64,000 nt of DNA, taken from positions 1 through 64,000 of the forward strand of contig JAMPFD010000005.1 of assembly GCA_023664625.1 (NCBI GenBank), written 5' to 3'. Under the pieces are notes generated by a model, which did not search any database, was not told the DNA's origin, and saw only the letters and a program-made list of their open reading frames with translations. Made by a program: the position numbers and the translations under genes. Shown here piece by piece: positions 8,765 to 17,884 of this stretch; the first letter of the stretch is position 1, and each line of letters begins with the position of its first letter. Origin of the DNA: Bacillota bacterium. GTDB taxonomy: Bacteria > Bacteroidota > Bacteroidia > Bacteroidales > Bacteroidaceae.

Positions 8765-10594
8765 ATGAAAGATTTCATAGAGATTCTTAAGCGTTTCGTC
8801 CCTCCTTACAAGAAATACCTTGTACTGACGATAATTTTCAACATACTCTCGGCACTGCTTAACATCTTCTCCTTCGCCGCCCTCATCCCTATCTTGCAGA
8901 TTCTCTTCAAGACAGAGGACGGCAAGCATGTCACGGAATACATGCCAATGACGTTCGAGAACATGAAGGAGGCAGCAACGAACAATGTCGACTACTACGT
9001 CACGATGCTCATAGACCATGTCGGGCAGACGACGACACTACTCATCATCGGACTTTTCCTCGTCTTCACCACTTTCCTCAAGACCGGTATGTACTTCCTC
9101 GCCTCAGCAGTGGTGATACCAATGCGCACCGGCATCGTACGCGACATCCGCAACGACATCTACAAGAAAGTGACATCCCTCCCTATGGGATTCTTCACAC
9201 AGGAGCGCAAAGGCGACATCATCGCACGCATAACGGGTGACGTCTCCACAGTGGAGAACTCTATCATGACCTCCCTGGACATGATGTTCAAGAACCCCAT
9301 ACTCATCATAACATACTTCGTGACACTGCTCGTCATCTCCTGGCAGCTGACCCTCTTCACGCTCATCTTCGTACCCGTGATGGGCATCATCATGGGACGC
9401 ATAGGACGGAAGCTCAAGGCCGGCTCCCTGAAAGCCCAGAGCCTGTGGAGCGACACAATGTCGCAGGTAGAGGAGACCCTCGGCGGACTGCGTATCATAA
9501 AGGCATTCTGCGCCGAGGAAAAGATGAACAGCCGCTTCCGGGACATCAACGACGAGCACCGCAACCAGGTCATCAAGGTCGGCGTGCGCCAAAGTCTCGC
9601 CCATCCTATGTCAGAGTTCCTCGGCACAATGATGATTGTCATCGTACTGTGGTTCGGAGGCATACTCGTACTTAACGAGATGGCACTGACGGGACCGACG
9701 TTCATCTACTACATGGTAATCCTCTACTCCATCATCAACCCTCTCAAAGAGTTCTCAAAGGCAGGCTACACAATCCCCGTAGGACTCGCCAGCGTGGAAC
9801 GAATAGACAAGATTCTCAATGCCAGGAACAATATTCTGGAAAAGGAAAATCCCGTCCGCCACAGCACTTTCGAACATGAGATAGAGTTCCGTGACGTAGG
9901 CTTCCGGTATGCAGAGAAATGGATTCTCCGCCATATCAACCTCACCATACGCAAGGGACAGACAGTGGCTCTCGTCGGACAGTCGGGAGGCGGCAAGTCC
10001 ACCCTTGTCGACCTCATTCCGCGCTACTATGACGTGCAGGAGGGAGAGGTGCTCATCGACGGAATAAATGTCAAGGACATGGGCATCTACGACCTGCGCC
10101 AGCTCATAGGGAACGTCAATCAGGAGGCCATTCTCTTCAACGACTCGTTCCGCAACAACATAACCTTCGGCGTCGACTCCGCAACACAGGAGGAGATTGA
10201 CCGTGCCGCGAAAATCGCCAACGCCTACGACTTCATCATGGAGAGCGAGAACGGCTACGACACGTCCATCGGCGACCGTGGCGGCAGACTCTCCGGAGGA
10301 CAGCGCCAGCGCATCTCCATCGCCCGCGCCATACTAAAGAATCCGCCAATCCTTATACTTGACGAGGCTACGTCAGCCCTTGACACTGAGTCCGAGAGAC
10401 TCGTACAGGATGCCCTCACGAAACTTATGAAGACGCGCACCACCGTGGCTGTCGCCCACCGTCTCTCCACCATAAAGAACGCCGATGAGATATGCGTGCT
10501 CCACGAGGGGGAGATAGTAGAGCGCGGCACCCACCGGCAGCTCATAGAGAAAGAGGGATACTACAAGAGGCTTAACGACATGCAGAAAGTGTAG
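8765..10594 (+). CDS. MsbA-type ABC exporter (fused permease and ATPase)
   Basis: A 609-residue half-transporter with a six-helix ABC membrane domain (about residues 1-310) and a C-terminal nucleotide-binding domain. Walker A GQSGGGKST is near residue 405, the signature LSGGQRQRIS near 509, and Walker B LILDEATSALD near 529. The switch His lies in VAVAHRLST. Such proteins flip lipid A core, lipid-linked oligosaccharides or other amphiphiles across the inner membrane. The ATG at 8765 gives MKDFIEILKRF; the in-frame upstream extension is repeat-derived. Position inside a glycosyltransferase cluster suggests a glycolipid cargo, but a housekeeping MsbA role cannot be excluded. Confidence 0.92.
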   Translation: MKDFIEILKRFVPPYKKYLVLTIIFNILSALLNIFSFAALIPILQILFKTEDGKHVTEYMPMTFENMKEAATNNVDYYVTMLIDHVGQTTTLLIIGLFLVFTTFLKTGMYFLASAVVIPMRTGIVRDIRNDIYKKVTSLPMGFFTQERKGDIIARITGDVSTVENSIMTSLDMMFKNPILIITYFVTLLVISWQLTLFTLIFVPVMGIIMGRIGRKLKAGSLKAQSLWSDTMSQVEETLGGLRIIKAFCAEEKMNSRFRDINDEHRNQVIKVGVRQSLAHPMSEFLGTMMIVIVLWFGGILVLNEMALTGPTFIYYMVILYSIINPLKEFSKAGYTIPVGLASVERIDKILNARNNILEKENPVRHSTFEHEIEFRDVGFRYAEKWILRHINLTIRKGQTVALVGQSGGGKSTLVDLIPRYYDVQEGEVLIDGINVKDMGIYDLRQLIGNVNQEAILFNDSFRNNITFGVDSATQEEIDRAAKIANAYDFIMESENGYDTSIGDRGGRLSGGQRQRISIARAILKNPPILILDEATSALDTESERLVQDALTKLMKTRTTVAVAHRLSTIKNADEICVLHEGEIVERGTHRQLIEKEGYYKRLNDMQKV

Positions 10595-10671
10595 GCACTG
10601 CGGCTTCGGAGCGTAACCGGCATACGGTTCCGGGGTGCGGACATAAGTCCATGAGAAAACAAACGGCAGCC

Positions 10672-10793
10672 CGTAACCCACGGCCGTATATCCCCCGGAG
10701 ACCTCATAACCGTAGAACCACAATAGCCATATGCCACACATAACCGCATGACCGCACAACCGTAAAACCCAAAGACCGCATAACCTCACACAA
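10672..10793 (+). repeat. ACC-octamer leader repeat R3
   Basis: The last 48 bases (10743-10790) read as six consecutive octamers: ACCGCATG, ACCGCACA, ACCGTAAA, ACCCAAAG, ACCGCATA, ACCTCACA. They end 3 nt before the ATG of the aminotransferase. Less regular related sequence extends upstream to about 10672. This is the cleanest example of the family. Confidence 0.75.
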
Positions 10794-11900
10794 ATGGACT
10801 ATCTTTCATTAAAGGAAATCACTGCAAGCCATGCCGAAGAGATACACGCCGCCGTCCGGCGGGTTACGGACTCGGGCTGGTACCTGCAGGGAAAGGAGAA
10901 CGGACGCTTTGAAAAGGAGTACGCTCAATATATCGGTACAGCCTGCTGCGTAGGCTGCGCCAGCGGGCTTGATGCCTTAACACTAATCCTCAGGGCATAC
11001 ATGGAACTCGGGGTGATGGCTCCAGGAGACGAGATTCTTGTCCCGGCAAACACCTACATAGCAACAATCCTTGCAATAACGGAGAACGGTCTCGTGCCCG
11101 TCCTTGTCGAGCCTGACGCTGAAACACTCGAGATTGACGAGTCGCTGATAGAGAGCCATATCACACCGCGCACGAAGGCTCTCATGACCGTACATCTCTA
11201 CGGCCGTCTCGCCTATTCGGAACGCATGGCGGACATCTGCCGCAAGCATGGAATCAAACTCCTTGAGGACAACGCACAGGCACACGGCTGCCGCTTCAAC
11301 GGCAGGAGGACGGGTGCTCTCGGCGATGCCGCGGCCCACAGCTTCTATCCCGGCAAGAATCTCGGGGCACTCGGGGACGGCGGTGCCGTGACAACCGATG
11401 ACAGGGAACTTGCCGAAACCGTGCGCATACTGGCAAACTACGGCTCGCAAAGGAAGTATGTCTTCCGTTACCGCGGAAGGAACAGCCGCCTCGATGAGCT
11501 GCAGGCAGCCGTGCTGAGCGTGAAGCTCGCCCATCTTGACAGTGACAATGACCTGCGGCGGAGAACAGCCCGGCTCTACTGCGACGGTATCCGCAACCCT
11601 CTCGTCTCACTGCCAAGACAACTTCCCGAAGAACAGAACGTGTGGCATATCTTCCCCGTTCTCTCACCACAGCGTGACCGGCTCCGCGACCATCTTGCAG
11701 CAAGGGGCATACCGACACTGATTCACTATCCCATACCTCCACACAGACAGGAGTGTTACAAGGACTACCCGGCAATGGCCTCACTGACGCTTCCCGTCAC
11801 GGAACGGCTCGCCGAAGAGGAACTGTCACTGCCCGTCAGCCCCTGCATGACCGCCGGGGAGGCTGCCGCGGTCATAGAGGCTGTCAACAGTTTCCGCTGA
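10794..11900 (+). CDS. DegT/DnrJ/EryC1/StrS sugar aminotransferase
   Basis: A PLP-dependent aminotransferase of 368 residues, of the type that makes 3- or 4-amino deoxysugars on nucleotide carriers. Motifs include GCASGLDALTL (phosphate-binding loop), VPANTYIATILA, LLEDNAQAHG (PLP-binding Asp region) and FYPGKNLGALGDGGA with the Schiff-base Lys near residue 188. RNSRLDELQAAVL is the usual substrate-loop block. It follows the ABC exporter after a repeat-rich 199-bp spacer. Amino-sugar synthesis here fits with the deacetylase and glycosyltransferases upstream. The exact sugar cannot be named. Confidence 0.92.
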   Translation: MDYLSLKEITASHAEEIHAAVRRVTDSGWYLQGKENGRFEKEYAQYIGTACCVGCASGLDALTLILRAYMELGVMAPGDEILVPANTYIATILAITENGLVPVLVEPDAETLEIDESLIESHITPRTKALMTVHLYGRLAYSERMADICRKHGIKLLEDNAQAHGCRFNGRRTGALGDAAAHSFYPGKNLGALGDGGAVTTDDRELAETVRILANYGSQRKYVFRYRGRNSRLDELQAAVLSVKLAHLDSDNDLRRRTARLYCDGIRNPLVSLPRQLPEEQNVWHIFPVLSPQRDRLRDHLAARGIPTLIHYPIPPHRQECYKDYPAMASLTLPVTERLAEEELSLPVSPCMTAGEAAAVIEAVNSFR

Positions 11901-11998
11901 CCGGCAGGCAACCGCAGCATATCCAGAGCATGAGAATGACAGCCTTTCCTGAACTTTCCGACATCACTCTCTACACATACTATAGACAATCGCTTTAT

Positions 11999-12081
11999 AA
12001 AAGGTGACCTTTTACATTACAAACCGTTACCTTTCACACTGTCAAAGGTTACCTTTCACACAACGAAAGGTAACCTTTTGT
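11999..12081. repeat. 22-bp phased GGTNACC palindrome array 2
   Basis: Four cores lie at 12003 (GGTGACC), 12025 (CGTTACC), 12047 (GGTTACC) and 12069 (GGTAACC), each 22 bp from the last. Units 3 and 4 are complementary and can form a stem of about 13 bp. The array sits between the aminotransferase stop and a new promoter at 12173, so it may mark a transcription unit boundary. The rest of 11901-12266 holds no other feature. Confidence 0.85.
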
Positions 12082-12172
12082 CATATACGGGAAACATGCC
12101 GTGAGAGAGTCCGTGAAACATGGCCTGAAACAGTCTCGGGCAAAAGGCTGAATAATATTCTGCGGGATATTC

Positions 12173-12203
12173 TTTGCGGTATGGAGAACTTTTATTATCT
12201 TTG
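12173..12203 (+). promoter_or_regulatory. Bacteroidales-type promoter
   Basis: TTTG at 12173-12176 and TATCTTTG at 12196-12203 are separated by 19 bp, a full consensus match. It lies 63 bp upstream of the gene at 12267 and implies a second transcription unit in the glycan locus. Confidence 0.75.
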
Positions 12204-12266
12204 TAGAAAAATACCGGCAAAGGCTCCCGGGAACAATATTCATCTGCTCTGCAACGACATATTCCC

Positions 12267-13250
12267 ATGAAGAGATATACAGTACTTTCATACATAGTGA
12301 ACGACTACGAGATAGTCCGCGAGATAGAAGTGAAGGACCCTGAGGCAGAATATATCCTCGTAACGGACAACGCCGCACTGCATTCCGACACATGGACGGT
12401 GGTCTGCGACAGTGACCTTGACGGCATGGCACCGTTCGACAAGACATTCGCCATACGCTACAACTGCTTCAAATACTGCACTACGGACATCTGCCTGCGC
12501 ATCGACGGCAGCATAAAGGTGAAGCAAAGCCTCAGGCCGCTGGTTGACATGTTTGAGGAAGGCGGATACGATGCCGCACTGATGGTACATCCGAAGCATA
12601 CGGACTTCATCTCCGAATACAAGGCATGGGTTAAGGACAGGAACTATCCCAAGAGCCAGTCGGAACGATGCCTGAAAGACATGGCAGCCAGAGGCTACGA
12701 CTTTGCTTACAAAGGACTGTTCCAGACTTGCTTCTCAATTCAAAGAAAAGGAAGCATCACCGAGAAAATCGATGACACCGTGTTCAATTATCTCAGGAAA
12801 CTCGGACAGAACGGGCAGATTGAGCGTCTTGACCAGATCCCTTTCTCGTACATCATCAACACACAGTTCTCGCACCTGCGCATCATGCCTGTCAGCGAAC
12901 AGATACTGCGTTCGTACTGCATGCAGTGGTTCGGCCACCGTTCGACACGCCCGGTCTTTCCTGAACCGGAGACCATTGAGAATGTAGACCGCGGCTTCAT
13001 GTTCAACAAAGAGGTGCGCCTCGTGACGCTCTACCCGTATTCTGACATGGAAATCATTGTCGGAAGGGAAAGGGAACTGATAAGGGACTTCGTGACGGAA
13101 ATCCACCGTCTTGACACAAAGAACGACAAGCATCTGAGAATGTTGCGCTTGGTTGCAATAACTGCCATGGCACTTGCCGTCATGCTTATCACAATATTGC
13201 TGTTCTTTCCGTTCGGAAAAGTTTTCGCTATTCCTGTCATTGACTGCTGA
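12267..13250 (+). CDS. Glycosyltransferase-like protein with C-terminal membrane anchor
   Basis: I do not place this 327-residue protein firmly in a family. The N-terminal two thirds look like a GT-A-type domain: alternating strands, VTDNAAL near residue 33, and ICLRIDGSIKVK near residue 74, a possible substitute for the DXD motif and similar to DUF616-type glycosyltransferases. A single hydrophobic helix near residues 290-315 would place a short tail across the membrane. It has its own promoter and lies between an aminotransferase and a GT4. A role as a glycosyltransferase in surface glycan assembly is inference from fold hints and context. Confidence 0.55.
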   Translation: MKRYTVLSYIVNDYEIVREIEVKDPEAEYILVTDNAALHSDTWTVVCDSDLDGMAPFDKTFAIRYNCFKYCTTDICLRIDGSIKVKQSLRPLVDMFEEGGYDAALMVHPKHTDFISEYKAWVKDRNYPKSQSERCLKDMAARGYDFAYKGLFQTCFSIQRKGSITEKIDDTVFNYLRKLGQNGQIERLDQIPFSYIINTQFSHLRIMPVSEQILRSYCMQWFGHRSTRPVFPEPETIENVDRGFMFNKEVRLVTLYPYSDMEIIVGRERELIRDFVTEIHRLDTKNDKHLRMLRLVAITAMALAVMLITILLFFPFGKVFAIPVIDC

Positions 13251-13397
13251 GAACACTGCGGCATTCTCATGAAAGAATGTCCCCTGCATCTCATATCCGC
13301 AAGAAGAATTAACGTCTGTCAACGGTCTCCGGGAACAGAATCCTTGCGGCCGGATACAGAAAGGACATGCCGGAAACCCTATAAGAAAGAGCCTGCA

Positions 13398-13458
13398 GCC
13401 ATAAACCCACAACCCTGAAACTCATAGCCCGCAACCGTATAACCAGATAACCGCCAGC
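13398..13458 (+). repeat. ACC-octamer leader repeat R4
   Basis: A C/A-rich run of mostly 8-bp units (CCCACA, ACCCTGAA, ACTCATAG, CCCGCA, ACCGTATA, ACCAGATA, ACCGCCAG) abuts the ATG of the GT4 gene at 13459. Confidence 0.65.
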
Positions 13459-14640
13459 ATGAAACTCCTCTTCCTCATAAGCCGATTCCTTGACGGAGGC
13501 ATTGACACAGTACTCGTCGAGTACCTCAACGGACTGTGCCGTAACACAGTACATGACGTCACACTTGCCATAGGCATGAAAATGAACGAGGCGGAAGTCT
13601 TCCTTCCCCGCATATCGCCGGAAGTAAGGATAGAGTATCTTGTGGACAACGACATTCTCACGGCATACAAACGTGCCGGGCACCGACATAAGAAGAATGC
13701 CCTGCACGGAGCGCTTGACGAAGCTTTCCTCAATCCCCTGCGGCGTCTGCTCATGCGGAGAAGACTGAAAGCTCTTGCAGCGGACAAGGATGTGGTGGTT
13801 GATTTTGACAGTTGCTTCAGCTCCTTTATGGATGCCGTACCGGAAAGTACAAGAAAACTTATGTGGTTCCATTTTTCCCTCGCCGCCGAAGCGGAAAGGG
13901 CGCCGAAGCGTATCAAGAGGCTCAGGAAGAATATTCACCGGTATGACAGAGTCATCCTCATAGCCGATGCCATGAAGAAAGAGGCGGAAAGGATGATGCC
14001 GGAATATAAAGAGAAGTTCTGCCGCATATACAATTGCCTGAACAGGGACAACATCGTCAGGAAAGCCGGAGAGACCCTTGGAGACAGCAGGATAGAGACG
14101 GAATTCTTCCTCGCCGTGGAACGGCTCGAAGAATCACAGAAAGACCTTACCACACTCTTTAAGGCATACGCACGGCTGAGAAGCACTGCCACGGACATTG
14201 ATGTCCCGGAACTCTACGTCATAGGGGAAGGCAGGAGCCGCCCCGAACTGGAAAGGCTTATAAAGTCACTCGGAATGGAGCACCACATAGCCCTGCTGGG
14301 ATTCCGCTCCAACCCTTATCCGTGGATGAAAGCCGCACAGGCACTTGTCCACAGCTCTAAGTTCGAGGGACTGCCTACCGTCCTTGCCGAAGGACTGATG
14401 CTCGGAAAGGTCATCATCTCTACCGACTGCCCCACCGGACCGTCGGAAATCCTCGCCAAAGGAAAGGCCGGACTGCTGGCTCCCGCAGGCGATGTCTACG
14501 CACTTTCCTGTGCAATGCACATGGCCGTGGCGGACAAGGAACTGAGGACACGTCTCGTGGAAGAGGGGAAACGCCATCGCCTCATGTTCCTTCCCGAACA
14601 GAGCATCAAGGACCTTAACAGGCTGATAGAATCAATATGA
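13459..14640 (+). CDS. Glycosyltransferase family 4
   Basis: A 393-residue GT-B glycosyltransferase. The N-terminus MKLLFLISRFLDGGIDTVL has the acceptor-domain glycine loop. The donor domain carries VIGEGRSRPELERL, then HSSKFEGLPTVLAEGLMLGK with the EX7E-like pair. ISTDCPTGPSEIL is typical of capsule and LPS GT4 enzymes. Its stop overlaps the next start by 4 nt (ATGA), so the two are likely co-translated. The sugar donor is unknown. Confidence 0.92.
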   Translation: MKLLFLISRFLDGGIDTVLVEYLNGLCRNTVHDVTLAIGMKMNEAEVFLPRISPEVRIEYLVDNDILTAYKRAGHRHKKNALHGALDEAFLNPLRRLLMRRRLKALAADKDVVVDFDSCFSSFMDAVPESTRKLMWFHFSLAAEAERAPKRIKRLRKNIHRYDRVILIADAMKKEAERMMPEYKEKFCRIYNCLNRDNIVRKAGETLGDSRIETEFFLAVERLEESQKDLTTLFKAYARLRSTATDIDVPELYVIGEGRSRPELERLIKSLGMEHHIALLGFRSNPYPWMKAAQALVHSSKFEGLPTVLAEGLMLGKVIISTDCPTGPSEILAKGKAGLLAPAGDVYALSCAMHMAVADKELRTRLVEEGKRHRLMFLPEQSIKDLNRLIESI

Positions 14641-15401
14641 TTATGGAAAGACAGAAGATAAGTGTCGTCATCAACACGTATAATGCCGCCATGCGGCTGC
14701 GTGAGGTGCTCGAAGCCGTAAAGAACTTTGACGAGATACTCGTCTGTGACATGGAGTCTACGGACGAAACTCCGGCAATTGCCGCCGAATACGGTTGCCG
14801 CATAGTGACTTTCCCGCGGGAAAAATATAACATAGTCGAGCCGGCACGCGAATTTGCCATACACCAGGCACGCCATCCATGGGTGCTTGTCGTGGACGCT
14901 GACGAGATTGTTACGCCTCAGTTGCGTGACTATCTCTACAACTTTACGCAAAGCGACAGAGCCGGACTGCTCATCCCCCGCAAGAACTTCTTTATGGGGA
15001 GATTCATGCGCTGCCTTTATCCCGACTACATCCTGCGCTTCTTTCTCAAGGACAAGACCCACTGGCCTGCCGTCATCCACTGCTCCCCGGAGGTGGACGG
15101 CAAGGTGGAGAGGATTCCGAAAGGCAGAAAAGAACTTGCCTTCGTACATCTCGCCGACGAGTCGATAAGCACCCGGCTGCAGAAAACTGACCAGTACAGC
15201 ACCAACGAACTGCCGAAGAAACGCCGCAAAAACTACGGCACCGGTGCCTTGATAGGCCGGCCGATGCTGTTCTTTTTCAAGACTTATTTCCTCAAAGGGG
15301 CATGGCGCGACGGCAGAGCCGGTTTCATAAAGGCATCGCTGGAAGCATTCTACCAGTTCGTCATCGTGGCGAAACTGATGGAGGAGAGAGTGAGGAAATG
15401 A
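14637..15401 (+). CDS. WaaE/KdtX-like glycosyltransferase family 2
   Basis: A 254-residue GT-A enzyme with SVVINTYNAA at the start, LVCDMESTDETPAIA, and VVDADEIVTPQL as the metal-binding motif. This arrangement is characteristic of the WaaE/KdtX subgroup that adds hexoses to the LPS inner core. It overlaps the preceding GT4 by 4 nt. ATG 14643 is an alternative start. The association suggests LPS core or O-glycan assembly at the cytoplasmic face. Confidence 0.88.
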   Translation: MIMERQKISVVINTYNAAMRLREVLEAVKNFDEILVCDMESTDETPAIAAEYGCRIVTFPREKYNIVEPAREFAIHQARHPWVLVVDADEIVTPQLRDYLYNFTQSDRAGLLIPRKNFFMGRFMRCLYPDYILRFFLKDKTHWPAVIHCSPEVDGKVERIPKGRKELAFVHLADESISTRLQKTDQYSTNELPKKRRKNYGTGALIGRPMLFFFKTYFLKGAWRDGRAGFIKASLEAFYQFVIVAKLMEERVRK

Positions 15402-15442
15402 TGATAACGGCAGCATGAAAGTGCCATACGGCCTATGGTCAA

Positions 15443-15576
15443 TAACCGGAAAAACTAAAACAGACAACCCAAAAACATAACTTGAAACCTACAACCCATA
15501 ACCGTACAACAATAAAGACCACGGCCTCAAGCCTGCAAACCTCAAACCGTATAACCATAAAACCCTCAAACCGTAA
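15443..15576 (+). repeat. ACC-octamer leader repeat R5
   Basis: A 134-bp C/A-rich leader. Its last part (15546-15575) reads ACCGTATA, ACCATAAA, ACCCTCAA, ACCGTA, running straight into the ATG of the next gene. Other units upstream include ACCTACA, ACCCATA and ACCGTACA. It is the longest member of the family here. Confidence 0.7.
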
Positions 15577-16440
15577 ATGCTGTTCGTAAGAGACAAAGGG
15601 CAGATGTGTAACAACATCTACCAGTATATCAATATGTATGCCTGGGCAAGGAAGCATAATCTCAGTACAATGAGTATGCGTTTTGCCCATAAGTACAAAG
15701 GATTTGCCATCTGCCACACACCATATCACAACAAGGCCGTCTATACTCTTGCAAAAACACTGAGAGCCTTGCGCATCATTCCCTGTGTGGACTATGACGA
15801 CAATTCCATGACAACAGAGGAACGGGAGCACCGGCTGCTCACCTCACGCAACGCCATGGTGAAAGGCTGGGGTGTCCGCTACGTCGGTATTCTGCCTGAG
15901 TACATGGACGAGATAAGGAGACTTTTCGCCTTTGATGACAGCATAAGGGAAGCGGCAAGGCGCAACATGCTGCCGTCAGACGACACCACCGTGAGCATCG
16001 GACTCCACATACGGCGAGGCGATTACAGAACTTTCCTCGGCGGAAGGCATTACTTTACGGACAAGGACTTCACGGATACCCTGTCGATGCTCCTTGAGAA
16101 CTTCAACGGAAGGCGGTGCAACATCTACGTATGTACCAATGACAAGAAGATAGATCATGACCATTTCCTGCGCACGATAAGAAATGACGAGAAACGAAAC
16201 GACTGCCATATTGCCTTCCCTCACGGCAGCGGGCAGGAAGATCTGTGCCTGCTGTCAGAATGCGACTATATCATCGGTCCTGTCAGCAGCTACTCCCTCA
16301 TCGCCACAATGTACGGTAAAGCACGCTGCCTGTGGATGAGCCACAAGGTGCGCATGGAGATTCCGACGAGCCTTTTCCGTGACTTCCGAGACCTGACGGA
16401 GATTTTTGACATCAGCTTCCATTCTGACGAGCATCTGTAA
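15577..16440 (+). CDS. GT11-like (alpha-1,2-fucosyltransferase family) protein
   Basis: A 287-residue protein whose clearest motif is IGLHIRRGDYRTF, the HxRRGDY signature of GT11 alpha-1,2-fucosyltransferases. CDYIIGPVSSYSLIATMYG occupies the place of the later donor-binding motif, but with SSYSLIA instead of the more usual STFSWWAAW. That makes it a divergent member. The N-terminus (LFVRDKGQMCNNIYQYI) matches the glycine/asparagine block that starts such enzymes. It is the last glycan-assembly gene in the cluster. Transfer of fucose or another deoxyhexose is likely but not certain. Confidence 0.72.
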   Translation: MLFVRDKGQMCNNIYQYINMYAWARKHNLSTMSMRFAHKYKGFAICHTPYHNKAVYTLAKTLRALRIIPCVDYDDNSMTTEEREHRLLTSRNAMVKGWGVRYVGILPEYMDEIRRLFAFDDSIREAARRNMLPSDDTTVSIGLHIRRGDYRTFLGGRHYFTDKDFTDTLSMLLENFNGRRCNIYVCTNDKKIDHDHFLRTIRNDEKRNDCHIAFPHGSGQEDLCLLSECDYIIGPVSSYSLIATMYGKARCLWMSHKVRMEIPTSLFRDFRDLTEIFDISFHSDEHL

Positions 16441-16577
16441 GACTCATGCCGGAAGTCACAAATAGAGTCTTTCTGTCCTCTCAAGAGCCTAAGGACCAAT
16501 CCCCTCCCGATACGCTCACAACCATGACAGAACCCGTTTCATCATCCGAAAGGAATTAAGAACCAATACAAAATACT

Positions 16578-17882
16578 ATGAAGAGAACATTCTTACTTGG
16601 CGTAATGGCACTTGCATCGGCAGTCATGCACGCGCAAAAGGACATTAACGTGCGGGAGATTGCAGGGAAAATCGCCGACCGCATCATAGCCTCCACCTCC
16701 TACGATTTCAAAAATACGAAGACAGGAGAGGTTCATAAGAGCGTCAAGAACATGCCGCTGAGCATGGACATAAAGGTCAACAGCAAGTACAACAACTGGC
16801 ATTACACCAACGGAGTGACGAACATAGCACTGCTGGAGCTGGCTGACAAGACCGGCCGTAAGGACTATGAGCGGTACGTACTGCGCAACATGGACTTCGT
16901 GTTCAACGAGGGCAACCTTCCTTTCTTCCGACGTCAGTATGACAAAGCGTTGGAGGAAGGCGGCTGGTATGCCGTAAGAAAACTGAGCTGGCACATGATA
17001 TTCAGGGGCAAGAGACTGGACGACAACGGCCCGATGGGCGCGAGTCTCATCGACTTGTATATGAGACACAAGGACAAAGCCTTCTTTGACTACATCCAAT
17101 CCACCGACGAGCACCTGCGCAAGGGTGAGCCACGGCTAAGCGACGGGACGATAGCGCGCATCTGGCCTCATGTCAATACGATATGGGCAGACGATGCTTT
17201 CATGGCCGTGTCTTTCCTTTCAAGAATGGGAGAGATGACGGGTGACAACAGTTACTTTGACGATGCGGCACGGCAGATTGTCAGTTACGACAAGCATCTG
17301 TGGTGTCCGGAGAAGCAAATCTACTACCATTGCCATCACACAGACAACGGGGAGCACGGCGTTGCTCACTGGAGCCGTGCCAACGGCTGGATGTTCATGG
17401 CACAGGCAGACTTGCTGCAGCGCATGCCGGAGAACCATCCGATGCGCGGAAAGGTACTGGAAATATTCCGCAAGCAGGCAAGCGGCGTGGCAAGGTATCA
17501 GGGAAACAACGGCCTCTGGCATCAGCTTCTTGACAAAGAGGACTCCTATGAAGAGATAACCGGCACGGCAATGTTCGTCTTCGGCATAGCCCGCGGCGTC
17601 AAGAACGGATGGCTCCACCCTGACTTCATATACGTTGCGGAACAGGGACTGAAAGGAATGATGACGAAAATCAGCACTGACGGCGACGTGACGGCTATCT
17701 GTACAGGAACGGGAATAATGCCTTCCGTCACCTATTACTACAACCGTCCGCAGCTTACCAACGACCCTATGGGCGAAGGGCCTGTGCTCAGGGCTCTCAC
17801 AGAGATGATAGATGCCCCGCAATATACCGAGATCAAAGCGGAGGAACAGTATGACAAGATTACGGTAAACGGCACACACTGA
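16578..17882 (+). CDS. GH105/GH88-like unsaturated glycuronyl hydrolase
   Basis: A secreted or periplasmic (alpha/alpha)6-barrel hydrolase of 434 residues with a signal peptide (about residues 1-19, ending MHA). Motifs typical of GH105 include WADDAFMAVSFL, whose Asp is the likely catalytic residue, and HWSRANGWMFMAQADLL, the family's RxNGW block. Members remove the unsaturated uronic acid left by pectin or rhamnogalacturonan lyases. The next gene begins 2 nt after the stop, so the two form an operon. The PL1 lyases at 56-63 kb could provide substrate, though they are far away. Confidence 0.88.
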   Translation: MKRTFLLGVMALASAVMHAQKDINVREIAGKIADRIIASTSYDFKNTKTGEVHKSVKNMPLSMDIKVNSKYNNWHYTNGVTNIALLELADKTGRKDYERYVLRNMDFVFNEGNLPFFRRQYDKALEEGGWYAVRKLSWHMIFRGKRLDDNGPMGASLIDLYMRHKDKAFFDYIQSTDEHLRKGEPRLSDGTIARIWPHVNTIWADDAFMAVSFLSRMGEMTGDNSYFDDAARQIVSYDKHLWCPEKQIYYHCHHTDNGEHGVAHWSRANGWMFMAQADLLQRMPENHPMRGKVLEIFRKQASGVARYQGNNGLWHQLLDKEDSYEEITGTAMFVFGIARGVKNGWLHPDFIYVAEQGLKGMMTKISTDGDVTAICTGTGIMPSVTYYYNRPQLTNDPMGEGPVLRALTEMIDAPQYTEIKAEEQYDKITVNGTH

Positions 17883-17884
17883 CT

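Noticed and set aside
14496..15467. Minus-strand open frame of 323 codons over the WaaE-like gene
   Set aside because: Antisense to a gene with full GT2 motifs; no domain or promoter supports it.
2954..16440. Phase-variable invertible promoter for the glycan locus
   Set aside because: I looked for inverted repeats flanking the promoter at 2883-2914 and at 12173-12203 and saw none of useful length.
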